Positions 56,056 through 64,000 of a stretch of DNA of 64,000 nt are shown here, piece after piece. Position 1 is the first letter of the stretch; each line of letters starts with the position of its first letter. The notes under the pieces were generated by a model that ran no database searches, had not been told where the DNA came from, and saw only the letters and a program-made list of their open reading frames with translations. Position numbers and translations under genes: made by a program. This DNA comes from Sorlinia euscelidii. GTDB taxonomy: Bacteria > Pseudomonadota > Alphaproteobacteria > Acetobacterales > Acetobacteraceae. The DNA is taken from NCBI RefSeq assembly GCF_036452155.1, contig NZ_JAWJZY010000003.1; one strand, 5' to 3'.

Positions 56056-56478
56056 CTAAATCATCACCGCCCGATCTTTGGCTTTCAACGACTCAATGCC
56101 CCCCTTCCCCTCCCCCACCTCTAGCGGAAACGGGTAAGGCGGCAGAGGTTGAAACCGTGTTGGGCGCTTCCTCGCCGTCGCATCTCTATCAAACACGACG
56201 AGCCGCGCGGCAATCGCCTCGGCATAGAGGTCTTGAACGCAATCCATCAGCCGCCATTGCCGTCGCCGAAGCTGCTCATTTTCATCAGCCACGACCTTAT
56301 TCCGCCTCATGAGGTCCTCATTGAGCCGAAGCGCCTGTGCCCCTGCCTCAAGCCTGTCGCGCCGGGCAGACACACGTGCGGCGGCGGCTTTCCCATACCA
56401 GCCCGCTACACCCGCGACCAGGTCGCCCACAAACGACCCGTAAGATTGCCAGAGCGCACCGAGGTTAGAAAGCAGCAT
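56056..56478 (-). CDS. Phage protein with N-terminal hydrophobic part and coiled-coil, possibly lysis-related
   Basis: This frame of about 140 residues starts at the ATG at 56478, overlapping the end of the cotH-like gene by 14 nt. The N-terminus (LGALWQSYGSFVGDLVAGVAGWYGKAAAA) is mildly hydrophobic and is followed by a charged helical stretch (RRDRLEAGAQALRLNEDLMR, then NEQLRRRQWRLMDCVQDLYAEAIAAR). The layout could fit a spanin-like or tail-associated protein, but no motif proves it. Last gene of the tail operon before the cargo zone. Confidence 0.6.
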   Translation of the reverse strand: MLLSNLGALWQSYGSFVGDLVAGVAGWYGKAAAARVSARRDRLEAGAQALRLNEDLMRRNKVVADENEQLRRRQWRLMDCVQDLYAEAIAARLVVFDRDATARKRPTRFQPLPPYPFPLEVGEGKGGIESLKAKDRAVMI

Positions 56479-57844
56479 CGAAGCCCCACTGCTGATCCAT
56501 CCACGCCACCCGGCCGCGAAACCATTCCTGAATGTAAGAGATCGACCAACGCCCATCATAAGCCAGGTCCGGCCGCACTGTATTCTCGCCGCCCCGACTC
56601 CAGTTTTCGAGGTCGTCTGTCATGGAAGCGCCATCAATGAGCGCGATCTGTCGCCGGATAATCCTGGTGAGGTTTTCGGCTGAAATCACGCCTGCCTGCC
56701 TCAGCTCGGCCCAGCGTGCCCGGAGCTCCGGCCGCAGGTTCCGCTGAATGATGTCGAAGATACCCGGATCCTGGTCCGCCGTGCCGCCGCGCAGGGTAAT
56801 CCAGCCAATTTTATCCGGCGCGGCGGCGGCCCGATCCTGCCAGGCCGTGACGCCAAACGTCCGGTCGTGGTCAAACGGCCATACACTCCACCGCTCAGCG
56901 TCCCACGTGCCGAGGAATAAATTATTCTGCATCGAGTCGTACGAACCTGTGACGTTGATCATGATCAGGTAATCAAGCCACGACCGCAGGTGCAGATATT
57001 GATGCATGCCCTTCCGCAATTGGGTCTCATCGGCGCGACAGGCTTGAAACCACTTAAACAGTCTCTCGCACGCCGCCTGGACGTCAGCAGCTTTCTGCGA
57101 GATGTCTTCCTGATCTTCGTATCCGTCAATCGCAGGGGACTGGACGGTCCAGTCACGGCTGTCGAAGTCACGATCCCAGACGTTCCACGTATGCTGCGCC
57201 TGGATCAGAATGTGATCACGGTTGCTGTCATCCATCAGGTAGTCGTCATTGGTCGTGCGGGAGCGCCACACGACGAGTTCCTGAAATGCACCGTTCCACC
57301 ACAACTCGCAGGGCAGCCCGTCCGTGCTGAAGGCTGCACGAAGATGCATCCCACAGTTACGTCTATCCCAATATCGGTAGGCTGACGTTGGGGCCAGAAG
57401 CCCATCAGGGTGGGCATGAATTTGCCGCCACAGTGCGGTCGCCGTTGTCTCCCGAATAAGGGTCCGATCCGTGCCGTAACCCTTCAGCGTGATCGTCGAG
57501 GTCGGCGACCAATCCCCCATTTTCACGTAGAGCTTCTTGCCGTCAGAGGGACGCCGCAGCTTGAGATTATAATTCTTTTTCAGTGCCCCCTGACTTGATT
57601 GACCCTGCACGTTGCGTACGCCCACCGCGCTGAAAAGCGGCATTGTTCCGTCATAAAATGAGACCGAGATCGACACGTTTGATGCACTCGGATTTGACAG
57701 CTCCCCGTCAATGAGGATGCGCATGACGCGCGACGGCCGATCAATTGTGACCGTCTTGAATTCTTCGACCGCTTTCGGGCCAAGCGTCAGGACGCCGCCA
57801 TTATTGATAAAACCCGTCGTCGGGATTTTGACATCGTTGCTCAA
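56465..57844 (-). CDS. CotH-kinase-like protein in a phage tail operon
   Basis: This 459-residue protein has an N-terminal beta-rich region (to ~130, with NYNLKLRRPSDGKKLYVKMG and STITLKGYGTDRTLIRE) and a CotH-type region. LDYLIMINVTGSYDSMQNN, then WSVWPFDHDRTFGV, match the conserved Asn-x-Tyr and P-(W/F)-D-x-D-x-(T/S)-FG motifs of CotH atypical protein kinases. CotH of Bacillus phosphorylates spore coat proteins. In a tail operon it may modify a fibre or act as a tail-tip component; this is inferred. Its start overlaps the upstream gene by 4 nt. Confidence 0.75.
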   Translation of the reverse strand: MSNDVKIPTTGFINNGGVLTLGPKAVEEFKTVTIDRPSRVMRILIDGELSNPSASNVSISVSFYDGTMPLFSAVGVRNVQGQSSQGALKKNYNLKLRRPSDGKKLYVKMGDWSPTSTITLKGYGTDRTLIRETTATALWRQIHAHPDGLLAPTSAYRYWDRRNCGMHLRAAFSTDGLPCELWWNGAFQELVVWRSRTTNDDYLMDDSNRDHILIQAQHTWNVWDRDFDSRDWTVQSPAIDGYEDQEDISQKAADVQAACERLFKWFQACRADETQLRKGMHQYLHLRSWLDYLIMINVTGSYDSMQNNLFLGTWDAERWSVWPFDHDRTFGVTAWQDRAAAAPDKIGWITLRGGTADQDPGIFDIIQRNLRPELRARWAELRQAGVISAENLTRIIRRQIALIDGASMTDDLENWSRGGENTVRPDLAYDGRWSISYIQEWFRGRVAWMDQQWGFDAAF

Positions 57845-58182
57845 AATCCAACCCTCCCGAAGAGTAAGTCAGAATCGTCAATCCGCGTGAACGTGGCGAC
57901 TGTGATGGCTGCGGGGCGGCTATCGACAAAAGGGGCGCGGCCCTCCTGCCACTTCACGCCGGACGGCCACGCCACTTCGCATCCTCCGTCCAGGGGCTGC
58001 TGGATGACGACCGTCATGGATTGACGCTCGGCCGCCTTGCCGACTTCGACTTCGATCATCGCATCGTCAGCCAGCAAAAGGCGATAAATGATATCGCCGA
58101 AGATTGGCTGTTGCAGAGAATAGACACCGGAAACAGCCAGATGCGTCTTAACGGGGACGCCATGCTCCCATTTAGCTGCCAT
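57841..58182 (-). CDS. Hypothetical phage tail-region protein
   Basis: This 113-residue protein is not recognised. It is predicted mostly beta (SGVYSLQQPIFGDIIYRLLL, MTVVIQQPLDGGCEVAWPSG) and has no signal peptide or membrane helix. It overlaps the S74-fibre gene by 11 nt and the CotH gene by 4 nt, so it belongs to the tail operon and may be a fibre accessory or receptor-binding component. Confidence 0.65.
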   Translation of the reverse strand: MAAKWEHGVPVKTHLAVSGVYSLQQPIFGDIIYRLLLADDAMIEVEVGKAAERQSMTVVIQQPLDGGCEVAWPSGVKWQEGRAPFVDSRPAAITVATFTRIDDSDLLFGRVGF

Positions 58183-59509
58183 GTTGCGCCGCCTCCAGCG
58201 CTGCGAGACGGGTTTCGAAATCCCGCTGCTTCATCATCTGACATGTGCTCATCAGCATCAGCAGCTCGATATAATTAAGAGATTGGCGGACACGTGGCTG
58301 ACCATTCTCATCCAGAAGCGGCTTTGTCTCATAACGATAGTCGATTTTTGGAATTTTGAGCGTCGTCTCAAGACCGGTTTTCGGATCGACAATCTTCTTT
58401 TCCTCATTGGTCTCAACGGCGATCTGATCTTTCTTCATCAGCGGCTCTTGAGACCATAGCGACCAGTCTGCTGGGTCGAGCCCTGAATCCTTCAATGCGG
58501 CTTCCACAGCCTGCGCGATAACGCCGACATGCGTCCGGGCATCTCCGGCCTTATCCGACACGGCCGTCTTATATCGATATAAAACGGGACTGAGGGCGTC
58601 ATAAAATGCGAGGAGCTTCGCGCGATCCGCGTATTCCGGCTCCAGCAGCGCCTGTAAAACGTCCTTCTCGTTGGCGTCCGAGACCTGGTTGACGGTGCCT
58701 GCGAGGAATAGATTGTTGAACCGATTTCCTGCGCCGCCCAGATTTGTGACGCCATCCTGCTCAGAATCGAGATATGCCGCTCGGATGCTTATCTCCGCAT
58801 CGTAGCCATTGCCGGTGCCCCCGCGCGCGATGATGGATGCGTCCGCTGAATTGACGTTTGTAGCATCGTTCTCATTGATGATGTAGGACTTCGCGGCGCA
58901 GAAGAAATTGAGGAATTGCCAGTTGCCACTATCCGGCCGCCCGATCCATTGACAAGCCGTGCTACCCGGCAAACCGAGATTAGAAAATCCCCAATCCGTA
59001 TAGAGCCTAAAGCCCCATCGGTTGCTATCAAGTGCCGTCGTCCCGGAATAAACATTGAAAAATTTATGCCCACCGATCGTGCCGGGCGGCGAGATGTTGG
59101 TGAAGCTCGTCCCGGCACTTCCGGGTGGGTCATTCCAACTCACCTGCGCGCCCTGACCGAGCAGGGCACCGGAGTAAGAGGCGGAAGCCGCTGCAAGGAC
59201 ACCTTTCCTCATCCCCGCGACCTGGTCAAAATCCGGCAGCGCAACATCCGTTTTAGCGACAGCACCACTGGCTGCACTCTGCGCAGCCTCGGCCGCTTTC
59301 GCCGCATCCAATGCTCCATTAAAGGCTTCCTGCGCTTTCTGAATGGCTTCGGCAGCGGCTTGCACGGCAGACGCGACACTCCCACCGAAGCCTGACGTGT
59401 CTGCAACAAAATCTGCCAGGGTCGGCCGAGTCCGACCACCATCGCCAGAAACAGTGCAGTCATCCAGGACGAGGCCCTTAGGCGCTGCCGGATACGGAAT
59501 GTCAGTCAT
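58172..59509 (-). CDS. Phage tail fibre with C-terminal S74 chaperone domain
   Basis: This 445-residue protein has an Ala-rich coiled-coil stretch (residues ~40-90, AVQAAAEAIQKAQEAFNGAL), a central beta region and a C-terminal S74 intramolecular chaperone. The chaperone begins at QVSDANEKDVLQALL, with the Ser and Lys of the autocleavage dyad, and continues with FYDALSPVLYRYK, THVGVIAQAVEAAL and YIELLMLMSTCQMMKQRD. Such domains trimerise tail spikes and then cut themselves off. The N-terminus probably attaches to the tail. Overlaps the preceding gene by 4 nt (ATGA). Confidence 0.85.
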   Translation of the reverse strand: MTDIPYPAAPKGLVLDDCTVSGDGGRTRPTLADFVADTSGFGGSVASAVQAAAEAIQKAQEAFNGALDAAKAAEAAQSAASGAVAKTDVALPDFDQVAGMRKGVLAAASASYSGALLGQGAQVSWNDPPGSAGTSFTNISPPGTIGGHKFFNVYSGTTALDSNRWGFRLYTDWGFSNLGLPGSTACQWIGRPDSGNWQFLNFFCAAKSYIINENDATNVNSADASIIARGGTGNGYDAEISIRAAYLDSEQDGVTNLGGAGNRFNNLFLAGTVNQVSDANEKDVLQALLEPEYADRAKLLAFYDALSPVLYRYKTAVSDKAGDARTHVGVIAQAVEAALKDSGLDPADWSLWSQEPLMKKDQIAVETNEEKKIVDPKTGLETTLKIPKIDYRYETKPLLDENGQPRVRQSLNYIELLMLMSTCQMMKQRDFETRLAALEAAQHGS

Positions 59510-60036
59510 AGGTTGCCTCCCTCGGCCACGAGCAGGCCGGAATTACTGATGGTGTAAGGGTAATGGACCGAGCCATCCGTCATCACGACGGGGCTTGAGC
59601 TGATGAGATAGAGCCCGGCAGGCATGGGTTTGGCGCGCGACACATAAGCGTCGCCCGCGATAAATACCGGACCATTTCGTGTGAAATCCTCGGGCAGGAC
59701 GCCTCGCGATTTAACGGGCCTCAACCGGCCGGAAGCGTCCTCATAAATCTGATCGACGCCGAGTTTTTGTCCAATCTGCTCCTGCAAATCTGCCGTTTCA
59801 GTCGCGACAACGCCTTTGGCGTGCGCAAGCACGAGAGCCAATAAGGGTGCGAGCGGCACGGATTGGATAGATCGGTCAGAGAGCGTTAATTCGAGCGTGG
59901 CTCCATCCTTCGTGATGGATATCTTTTCGAGCCCGACCCCCTGCGGTCCCGGCTGACCCTCCGCGCCTGGTGCGGTGGCGCTGATCAGGATGTTGCGTCG
60001 CCCGTTTGAACGGGCAGGGTCCACTGCCACCGTCAT
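59506..60036 (-). CDS. Hypothetical phage tail-region protein with short collagen-like segment
   Basis: This 176-residue protein has a short Gly-x-Y segment (GAEGQPGPQGVG, ~28-39), typical of trimeric fibre linkers, followed by ISITKDGATLELTLSDRSIQ. A later stretch (GPVFIAGDAYVSRAKPMPAG) is probably beta. It is translationally coupled to both neighbours (1-nt and 4-nt overlaps). Likely a structural fibre component; function not otherwise readable. Confidence 0.7.
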   Translation of the reverse strand: MTVAVDPARSNGRRNILISATAPGAEGQPGPQGVGLEKISITKDGATLELTLSDRSIQSVPLAPLLALVLAHAKGVVATETADLQEQIGQKLGVDQIYEDASGRLRPVKSRGVLPEDFTRNGPVFIAGDAYVSRAKPMPAGLYLISSSPVVMTDGSVHYPYTISNSGLLVAEGGNL

Positions 60037-60353
60037 TAATCCGTCACGCGCTCGACGCAGGCGATGCGTAACGTCTCCGAGTAGGAGACGAGGCCATCTG
60101 CCTCGGTGAATCTGACATCGACCTGCATGAGCCCGACCGGCCAGGAGGCCGTCGAGCCCGGGAAACTCAGGGTAAAGCCTGCCGGGTCATTTTCAATTTT
60201 ACCAACGTCGAGATCGGCAATGAGCGCGCCTCTCGTATCCTTCAATTGCGCCGCGATTTTTACGCCGTGACAGTCTCGCGGCGATCCATCCGCGTTTAGA
60301 TTTCGGCAGGTGAGCGCGAAAGACGCGCCGCGCTTGAGGACGAAGTCTGCCAT
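60036..60353 (-). CDS. Hypothetical phage tail-region beta protein
   Basis: This 105-residue protein starts MADFVLKRGASFALTCRNLN and contains VKIAAQLKDTRGALIADLDV and VGLMQVDVRFTEADGLVSYSE, a pattern like the small beta-sandwich proteins found beside tail fibres in Mu/P2-like phages. It lies 1 nt after the collar-fibre gene. Structural role inferred from position. Confidence 0.68.
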   Translation of the reverse strand: MADFVLKRGASFALTCRNLNADGSPRDCHGVKIAAQLKDTRGALIADLDVGKIENDPAGFTLSFPGSTASWPVGLMQVDVRFTEADGLVSYSETLRIACVERVTD

Positions 60354-60354
60354 C

Positions 60355-61527
60355 TCACTGCCCCGTTTTCATAATATAGTGAAGATAAACGCTGGGCTGC
60401 TGCGTGCTCACCTGCACCGAATGGGAATGCTTTCCATCGAAACTGAGACCATGGGTATGCGGGAGATTATTGCCGACCGCCTCAGTCCTCATCGGGAATT
60501 TATCGTTATCCTGCGCGATGGGGCTCATCGCCTGGCCTTTATGGCCCTCATAATCGACGTTGTGATAACGAAATTCGTGGCTGTGACTCGGCATTTCTTC
60601 AATCGTCAATTGATGCCCAAGCGTGTTTCCACCATGCACGTGATTGCCTTGGACATCCGTCGAGGCGGATGTCGTCCAATCCCCCGCGCGCTTGCCGATC
60701 GGATTATTGCCTGCACCCACCACGACCTGGTCCCGCAGGTCCGGCGTGCCGTTCGTGCCGTCACAAATCACCCATCCAAGCGGGACAGCATTTTTCTCAC
60801 CGTACCAGATGATGATCGCACCGCGCGGAAGCGCGTCAAGATAGCATCCCGATGGGTCCAGCACGCGATTGCGCGCGCCGAAATACCACACATGATCGAC
60901 ACCGCCATAATCCGTGAAAACCAGCCGCGCCGCTGTTTTATCCCCGCCGACCTGAACTGCATCGGTGATTTCGAGCGAGAGCGCCATTTTCCCGTATCCC
61001 AGCGCCTTAAGGCCGGGAAAATGAACAATGTCGTTTTTCTGCGGTGCTGCGTCCGGCCCTGTACCGCCATAAGGCGTCGAACTTGCCCCGGCCGTGATAT
61101 CATCCTTGGCGATAAGATATTGGACCGTCCCGCCTGTCAGAGGCAGGTAGGTGTTGGTGTAGGCAATCTCACCGATTTTCCGGCCGTTGACGTAGAGTGA
61201 AACACCGGTCGGCCCATTGCCAATGTTGATTTTGTCAGTCGTCTGGCCGTCCACGCCGCCTTGCTCGATGGGCGTGAAGCCGACATCTACGGACGTGGCC
61301 GCGGCGTCAACGATTTTTCTGATCGCGTCATAGACCTGCGTCAGCACATCATTAGACGGATCGAGCCCCGCTTTACGGACAAGGTAGACCAGTTCGTTAC
61401 GCATTTCATTATGGTCAGCCGCTTCCAGGACCGTGCCCTGCACGCCTTTCGTAGGATCCTGATCAATGTACTGCCGACGACCTTCCGCATCCACGATATG
61501 GCCGGAAGCTTGGGTGTAATCCACCAT
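60355..61527 (-). CDS. Phage tail collar/fibre protein
   Basis: This 390-residue protein carries a tail collar domain near residues 240-290 (IIIWYGEKNAVPLGWVICDG then TNGTPDLRDQVVVGAG), with His-rich motifs further on (MPSHSHEFRYHN, HTHGLSFDGKHSHSVQ), typical of short and long tail fibres that fold around metal ions. The start MVDYTQASGHIVDAEGRRQY overlaps the preceding stop by one base. It probably contacts the host surface. Confidence 0.85.
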   Translation of the reverse strand: MVDYTQASGHIVDAEGRRQYIDQDPTKGVQGTVLEAADHNEMRNELVYLVRKAGLDPSNDVLTQVYDAIRKIVDAAATSVDVGFTPIEQGGVDGQTTDKINIGNGPTGVSLYVNGRKIGEIAYTNTYLPLTGGTVQYLIAKDDITAGASSTPYGGTGPDAAPQKNDIVHFPGLKALGYGKMALSLEITDAVQVGGDKTAARLVFTDYGGVDHVWYFGARNRVLDPSGCYLDALPRGAIIIWYGEKNAVPLGWVICDGTNGTPDLRDQVVVGAGNNPIGKRAGDWTTSASTDVQGNHVHGGNTLGHQLTIEEMPSHSHEFRYHNVDYEGHKGQAMSPIAQDNDKFPMRTEAVGNNLPHTHGLSFDGKHSHSVQVSTQQPSVYLHYIMKTGQ

Positions 61528-62084
61528 CAGGCGTCATCCTCATAGTCAAAAACGAGCGTCGTATCGGCCGGGGCGAGACGACGCATCGGGCATTCCAGCC
61601 CGGTGCTGTGATTGGGTAATCGGACGATCCAGGTGAAGCGGAGTGAAGTCGTGCCGCATCGTTGCACGCCGCAGCGGCTCGGCCCGTGCACCGGCAGTTC
61701 CGGCTCAACGATCTCAATCGTCACACCGGCCGCCTCCGCGAGGCGCTTGAAAAAAGCACGGCTCACGCCGGAGGACGCGACCCAGCGCTGAAATGCGAGC
61801 GACCGGCGTTGGGCGATTGAAAGATCGCCAACATCCCGCCCACACGGGTCCGGCCCGAGAACGGCCTCGTAATCCGATAAGAGCGCTGACGCATCACGCG
61901 GAGAAATCTCGGCGCGAAGCCCTTCGATATCCTCCTCCAGCCCCGCCAAAGGCACGGCAAATGCGAGGAGAAAACGTGAGAGGTTGCTGCCCTCCCCGCG
62001 CGCCCACTTCCCTGTCGGCAGCAGGTCGGTGACCCACTCGTCGCGGATCTGTTCGGCAGACCGACTCATGACGCGCCCTGCCAT
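61527..62084 (-). CDS. Phage tail protein gp48/YmfQ-like (DUF2313)
   Basis: This 185-residue protein lies directly after baseplate J, the position of Mu gp48/YmfQ. RDLLPTGKWARGEG-type sequence is seen here as VTDLLPTGKWARGEGSNLSR, followed by DIEGLRAEISPRDASALLSDYEAVLG, split over a predicted helix, and SIAQRRSLAFQRWVA; these match that family. It caps the tail tip or baseplate. It overlaps the J gene by 19 nt. Confidence 0.85.
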   Translation of the reverse strand: MAGRVMSRSAEQIRDEWVTDLLPTGKWARGEGSNLSRFLLAFAVPLAGLEEDIEGLRAEISPRDASALLSDYEAVLGPDPCGRDVGDLSIAQRRSLAFQRWVASSGVSRAFFKRLAEAAGVTIEIVEPELPVHGPSRCGVQRCGTTSLRFTWIVRLPNHSTGLECPMRRLAPADTTLVFDYEDDA

Positions 62085-63139
62085 TGTATCGCGCCGAGCA
62101 CGGCAACCTCGGTCGGAGCGAGTTGAATGTCAGCCCGCGGCTCAATGAGATCATTGGCCGTGCCGTTGATCGTGCTGATCACAGCAGCGATCTCCGCTGC
62201 ATGGATTTTCCCCCCGATCGATTTGGACGGGAAATAGGCTTTCAATTCAGCCGTGATCTGCTGCCGCGCCTGCGTCGTATCTGGATTGAGCGCGATAATG
62301 AGGTTTTGAGGCGCGACCGATGCCGCAGCCACGGTCACATTGCCGCGGATCGGCCGTTTCAGATCGATCTCTGCCTGTATCTGCTGAACCTGCGCGGGTG
62401 ACGGAATTACCGCACCTGGCATTGCAACGATGACACCTACAGTGCCATCACCCATCCATCTGGGAATCACATTGACATAGGCCGCTCCGGCATCCTGCGC
62501 CCAACGCGTGTAATCGGATGCTGTCCCGCCGCCGATTGGCGCGCGGATCGCGGTGATAATGCGCGCGCGCCACGCCTCAACCGCTTCCACCTCCGCGCCG
62601 CCTGCGATGCCCTCATGATCCGTGACGGCGCTCTTCACCGACGAAACGGGTGAGACGAGTGTCAAAGCGACGCCGCCTGCGAGATTACCGGCCGTTCCCG
62701 TCACGGAAGCCTTGACCGGCACGGCGGTCGCACTGTCTGGCGCCAGCGTGGTCGATTTTGTTACAAGCCATTGGACGGCACCGTCTGAAACAAAGGCCAT
62801 GTTGATCGGCAGTGTCACTGTATCTGACGCTGTCACAAGCACATTGCCTATTGCGGCAGCGGCAGGGCGGCGCGGCGTTGACCACATTTCCGCATGTTCG
62901 GGCAGCAGGCCGTTTTCCGTGGCGGTCGTGACCATCATTTCGAGCAGTGAGTCTCGGATGTGGCCGTATACCTCGCTCAATGCCAGAGCCCAGACCGTGC
63001 TCAAAACCTGCTCCAGCGTCTGGGGCGCATTGGGGTCGAGCCGCACGGTTGAACCGTCAGACGCCGTGAATTGCTGCGTCAACATGGCGGCGGCAATGCG
63101 TTGTGCAAGTGTTGAGGGCGACGGGATCGGCCAGCTCAT
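62066..63139 (-). CDS. Phage baseplate protein J-like (Mu gp47 type)
   Basis: This 357-residue wedge protein has a conserved middle region (SVKSAVTDHEGIAGGAEVEA, EAWRARIITAIRAPIGGGTA, SDYTRWAQDAG-A-YVNVIPRW) and a C-terminal region with INGTANDLIEPRADIQL that defines baseplate J/gp47. It connects spike hub to fibres in contractile-tail phages and related injection devices. It starts in the stop of the gp46-like gene (ATGA). Confidence 0.92.
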   Translation of the reverse strand: MSWPIPSPSTLAQRIAAAMLTQQFTASDGSTVRLDPNAPQTLEQVLSTVWALALSEVYGHIRDSLLEMMVTTATENGLLPEHAEMWSTPRRPAAAAIGNVLVTASDTVTLPINMAFVSDGAVQWLVTKSTTLAPDSATAVPVKASVTGTAGNLAGGVALTLVSPVSSVKSAVTDHEGIAGGAEVEAVEAWRARIITAIRAPIGGGTASDYTRWAQDAGAAYVNVIPRWMGDGTVGVIVAMPGAVIPSPAQVQQIQAEIDLKRPIRGNVTVAAASVAPQNLIIALNPDTTQARQQITAELKAYFPSKSIGGKIHAAEIAAVISTINGTANDLIEPRADIQLAPTEVAVLGAIQWQGAS

Positions 63140-63612
63140 ACGCCGCCCCCCAAATGGTAGGAAAGCGTCACTCGGCCGATCACCGCTCTGACACTTAGGC
63201 GGTTGCCGTTCTCAAGCGAGGCGGACACGCTTTTATCGACGCCGTGCCAATCACAGATCGGGTCAAGCGCCTCTTCTGCGTAAGCAGCACCAAGGCGACG
63301 GTCGAGCTCATCATATTTGCCGCGCGACAAAAGCCAAAGCCGTGAGCCCAGCCGCGTGCCGTCCAGCAGGACATCACCGACCCAACCCCGCCTGGCGCGC
63401 AGCGCATCCACCTGGCTCAGCAAACCATCCAAAGAGTTCGGAAGTTCGTCATCCTCTTGGGCGCGTCGATCACTTTGAAATGCGATCAGCGCCGAAGTTG
63501 CGAGGGTTTTATCGACTGCCAGCGTGCCGCGACCCGCACGCGTGGGCGATATGATGAGGTCCAGAAGACCATCCTGATCCGGCCGCATCAAAAGGGTCGA
63601 GGTAATATCCAT
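63136..63612 (-). CDS. Phage GP46-like baseplate protein
   Basis: This 158-residue protein has the Mu gp46 family pattern: SDRRAQEDDELPNS in the first half, then RARRGWVGDVLLDGTRLGSRLW and LLSRGKYDELDRRLGAAYAEEAL. It occupies the usual position between spike and J genes, supporting a contractile-tail module of Mu type. The stop overlaps the J gene start. Confidence 0.9.
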   Translation of the reverse strand: MDITSTLLMRPDQDGLLDLIISPTRAGRGTLAVDKTLATSALIAFQSDRRAQEDDELPNSLDGLLSQVDALRARRGWVGDVLLDGTRLGSRLWLLSRGKYDELDRRLGAAYAEEALDPICDWHGVDKSVSASLENGNRLSVRAVIGRVTLSYHLGGGV

Positions 63613-63676
63613 GCGACCATGATGCTCTTACGCAGCACTTATATTCAGGCTGCATGATTTCAACGCGGAGGGGGAA

Positions 63677-64000
63677 TTATTCCTGCGGGGGGCTCGTCGG
63701 TTGACCAGGCTGCGCTGAAAGATGCGCGTGGTTTTTCAGGCTGATCCCGGCAGATTTGACATCCTGCTGTGCCGTCAACGTGCCGTCAAGTCTCGCGTCA
63801 CCCTGCACTTCAACATCCCCATTAACGTGCAGCACACCGTCAATTGACACTTTGCCTTCCGTAACACGCAAAACGGTCTTTCCGGCAATGGCGACGTTTA
63901 GCTCTTCCAGCGCATCGACCTGCACCAGGCGACCGTCGCGGAAATGAAGTTTTTGCCCGCCGCGTCGTAAAGCGCCGTTTCGCCTTCCTTCAATCCGCCC
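63677..64000 (-). CDS. Phage baseplate spike protein (gpV/gp45-like), partial
   Basis: This is the C-terminal part of a tail spike: beta-helix-type repeats GVLHVNGDVEVQGDARLDGT, followed by an apical SAGISLKNHAH segment with a His-x-His metal-binding motif, typical of gpV/gp45. The upstream part (GLKEGETALYDAAG) reads in another frame, and one missing base near the T5 run at 63950-63954 would join it. The gene continues past the window edge. Confidence 0.82.
   Translation of the reverse strand, partial: GRIEGRRNGALRRGGQKLHFRDGRLVQVDALEELNVAIAGKTVLRVTEGKVSIDGVLHVNGDVEVQGDARLDGTLTAQQDVKSAGISLKNHAHLSAQPGQPTSPPQE

Noticed and set aside
1..64000. CRISPR array, rRNA, tRNA genes or intact insertion sequences
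   Set aside because: No regularly spaced short repeats, no rRNA- or tRNA-like sequence and no intact transposase were seen on reading; a dedicated scan would be needed to exclude a single tRNA.

Overview
The window looks like chromosomal DNA of an acetic acid bacterium (Acetobacteraceae, Alphaproteobacteria). The evidence is GC-rich coding sequence, a class I lysyl-tRNA synthetase, a Suv3-type helicase followed by fdxA, HdaA, SecB next to a Tim44-like protein, a CIRCE-controlled groESL operon and a CyoABCD quinol oxidase. This placement is inferred from gene content alone.

Layout. 1-16 kb: ppx, ppk and hdaA (minus strand), purMN, ndk, an ABC-F ATPase, an AI-2E-type permease, then a surface-sugar cluster (sugar aminotransferase, membrane-bound CapD/FlaA1-type dehydratase, WecA-like phosphosugar transferase), a MarR regulator and an M17 aminopeptidase. 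16.4-19.2 kb: an AT-richer island with two tandem GH18-like proteins, each with its own promoter block and terminator hairpin. 19.3-28 kb: Suv3-like helicase, ferredoxin FdxA, the cyoABCD operon and a BI-1 family membrane protein. 28-49.4 kb: a degenerate ThpR-like 2H protein, an MprF-like protein downstream of lysK, a DinG-like helicase, groESL, a dienelactone hydrolase, mtnP, hemF, a periplasmic binding protein, a Smr protein, a three-haem cytochrome peroxidase, an orphan DNA methyltransferase, mltA, a Tim44-like protein, secB and a Hint-domain protein.

49.7-64 kb is accessory. From 64 kb down to 56 kb there is a tight minus-strand phage tail operon (spike, gp46, baseplate J, gp48/YmfQ, tail collar fibre, S74-chaperone fibre, a CotH-kinase protein and small proteins) of Mu/P2-like type, continuing beyond the window. 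Downstream of it lies a cargo zone: a SIR2-domain protein, a truncated second copy of its 3' end inside an ~840-bp direct repeat, a cotH remnant, a low-GC hydrophobic protein, and a two-gene secreted operon. The second gene of that operon has the catalytic signature of the pertussis toxin S1 family (Arg, His and Glu all present). The gene before it may encode an AB5-type B subunit. This putative AB toxin is the most striking item in the window.

A technical pattern matters for every reading: at least ten genes, including conserved ones such as purM, hemF and hdaA, are broken by single-base frameshifts, nearly all explained by one missing base in a short homopolymer. This points to sequencing undercalls rather than gene decay, and these genes are annotated here as whole genes.
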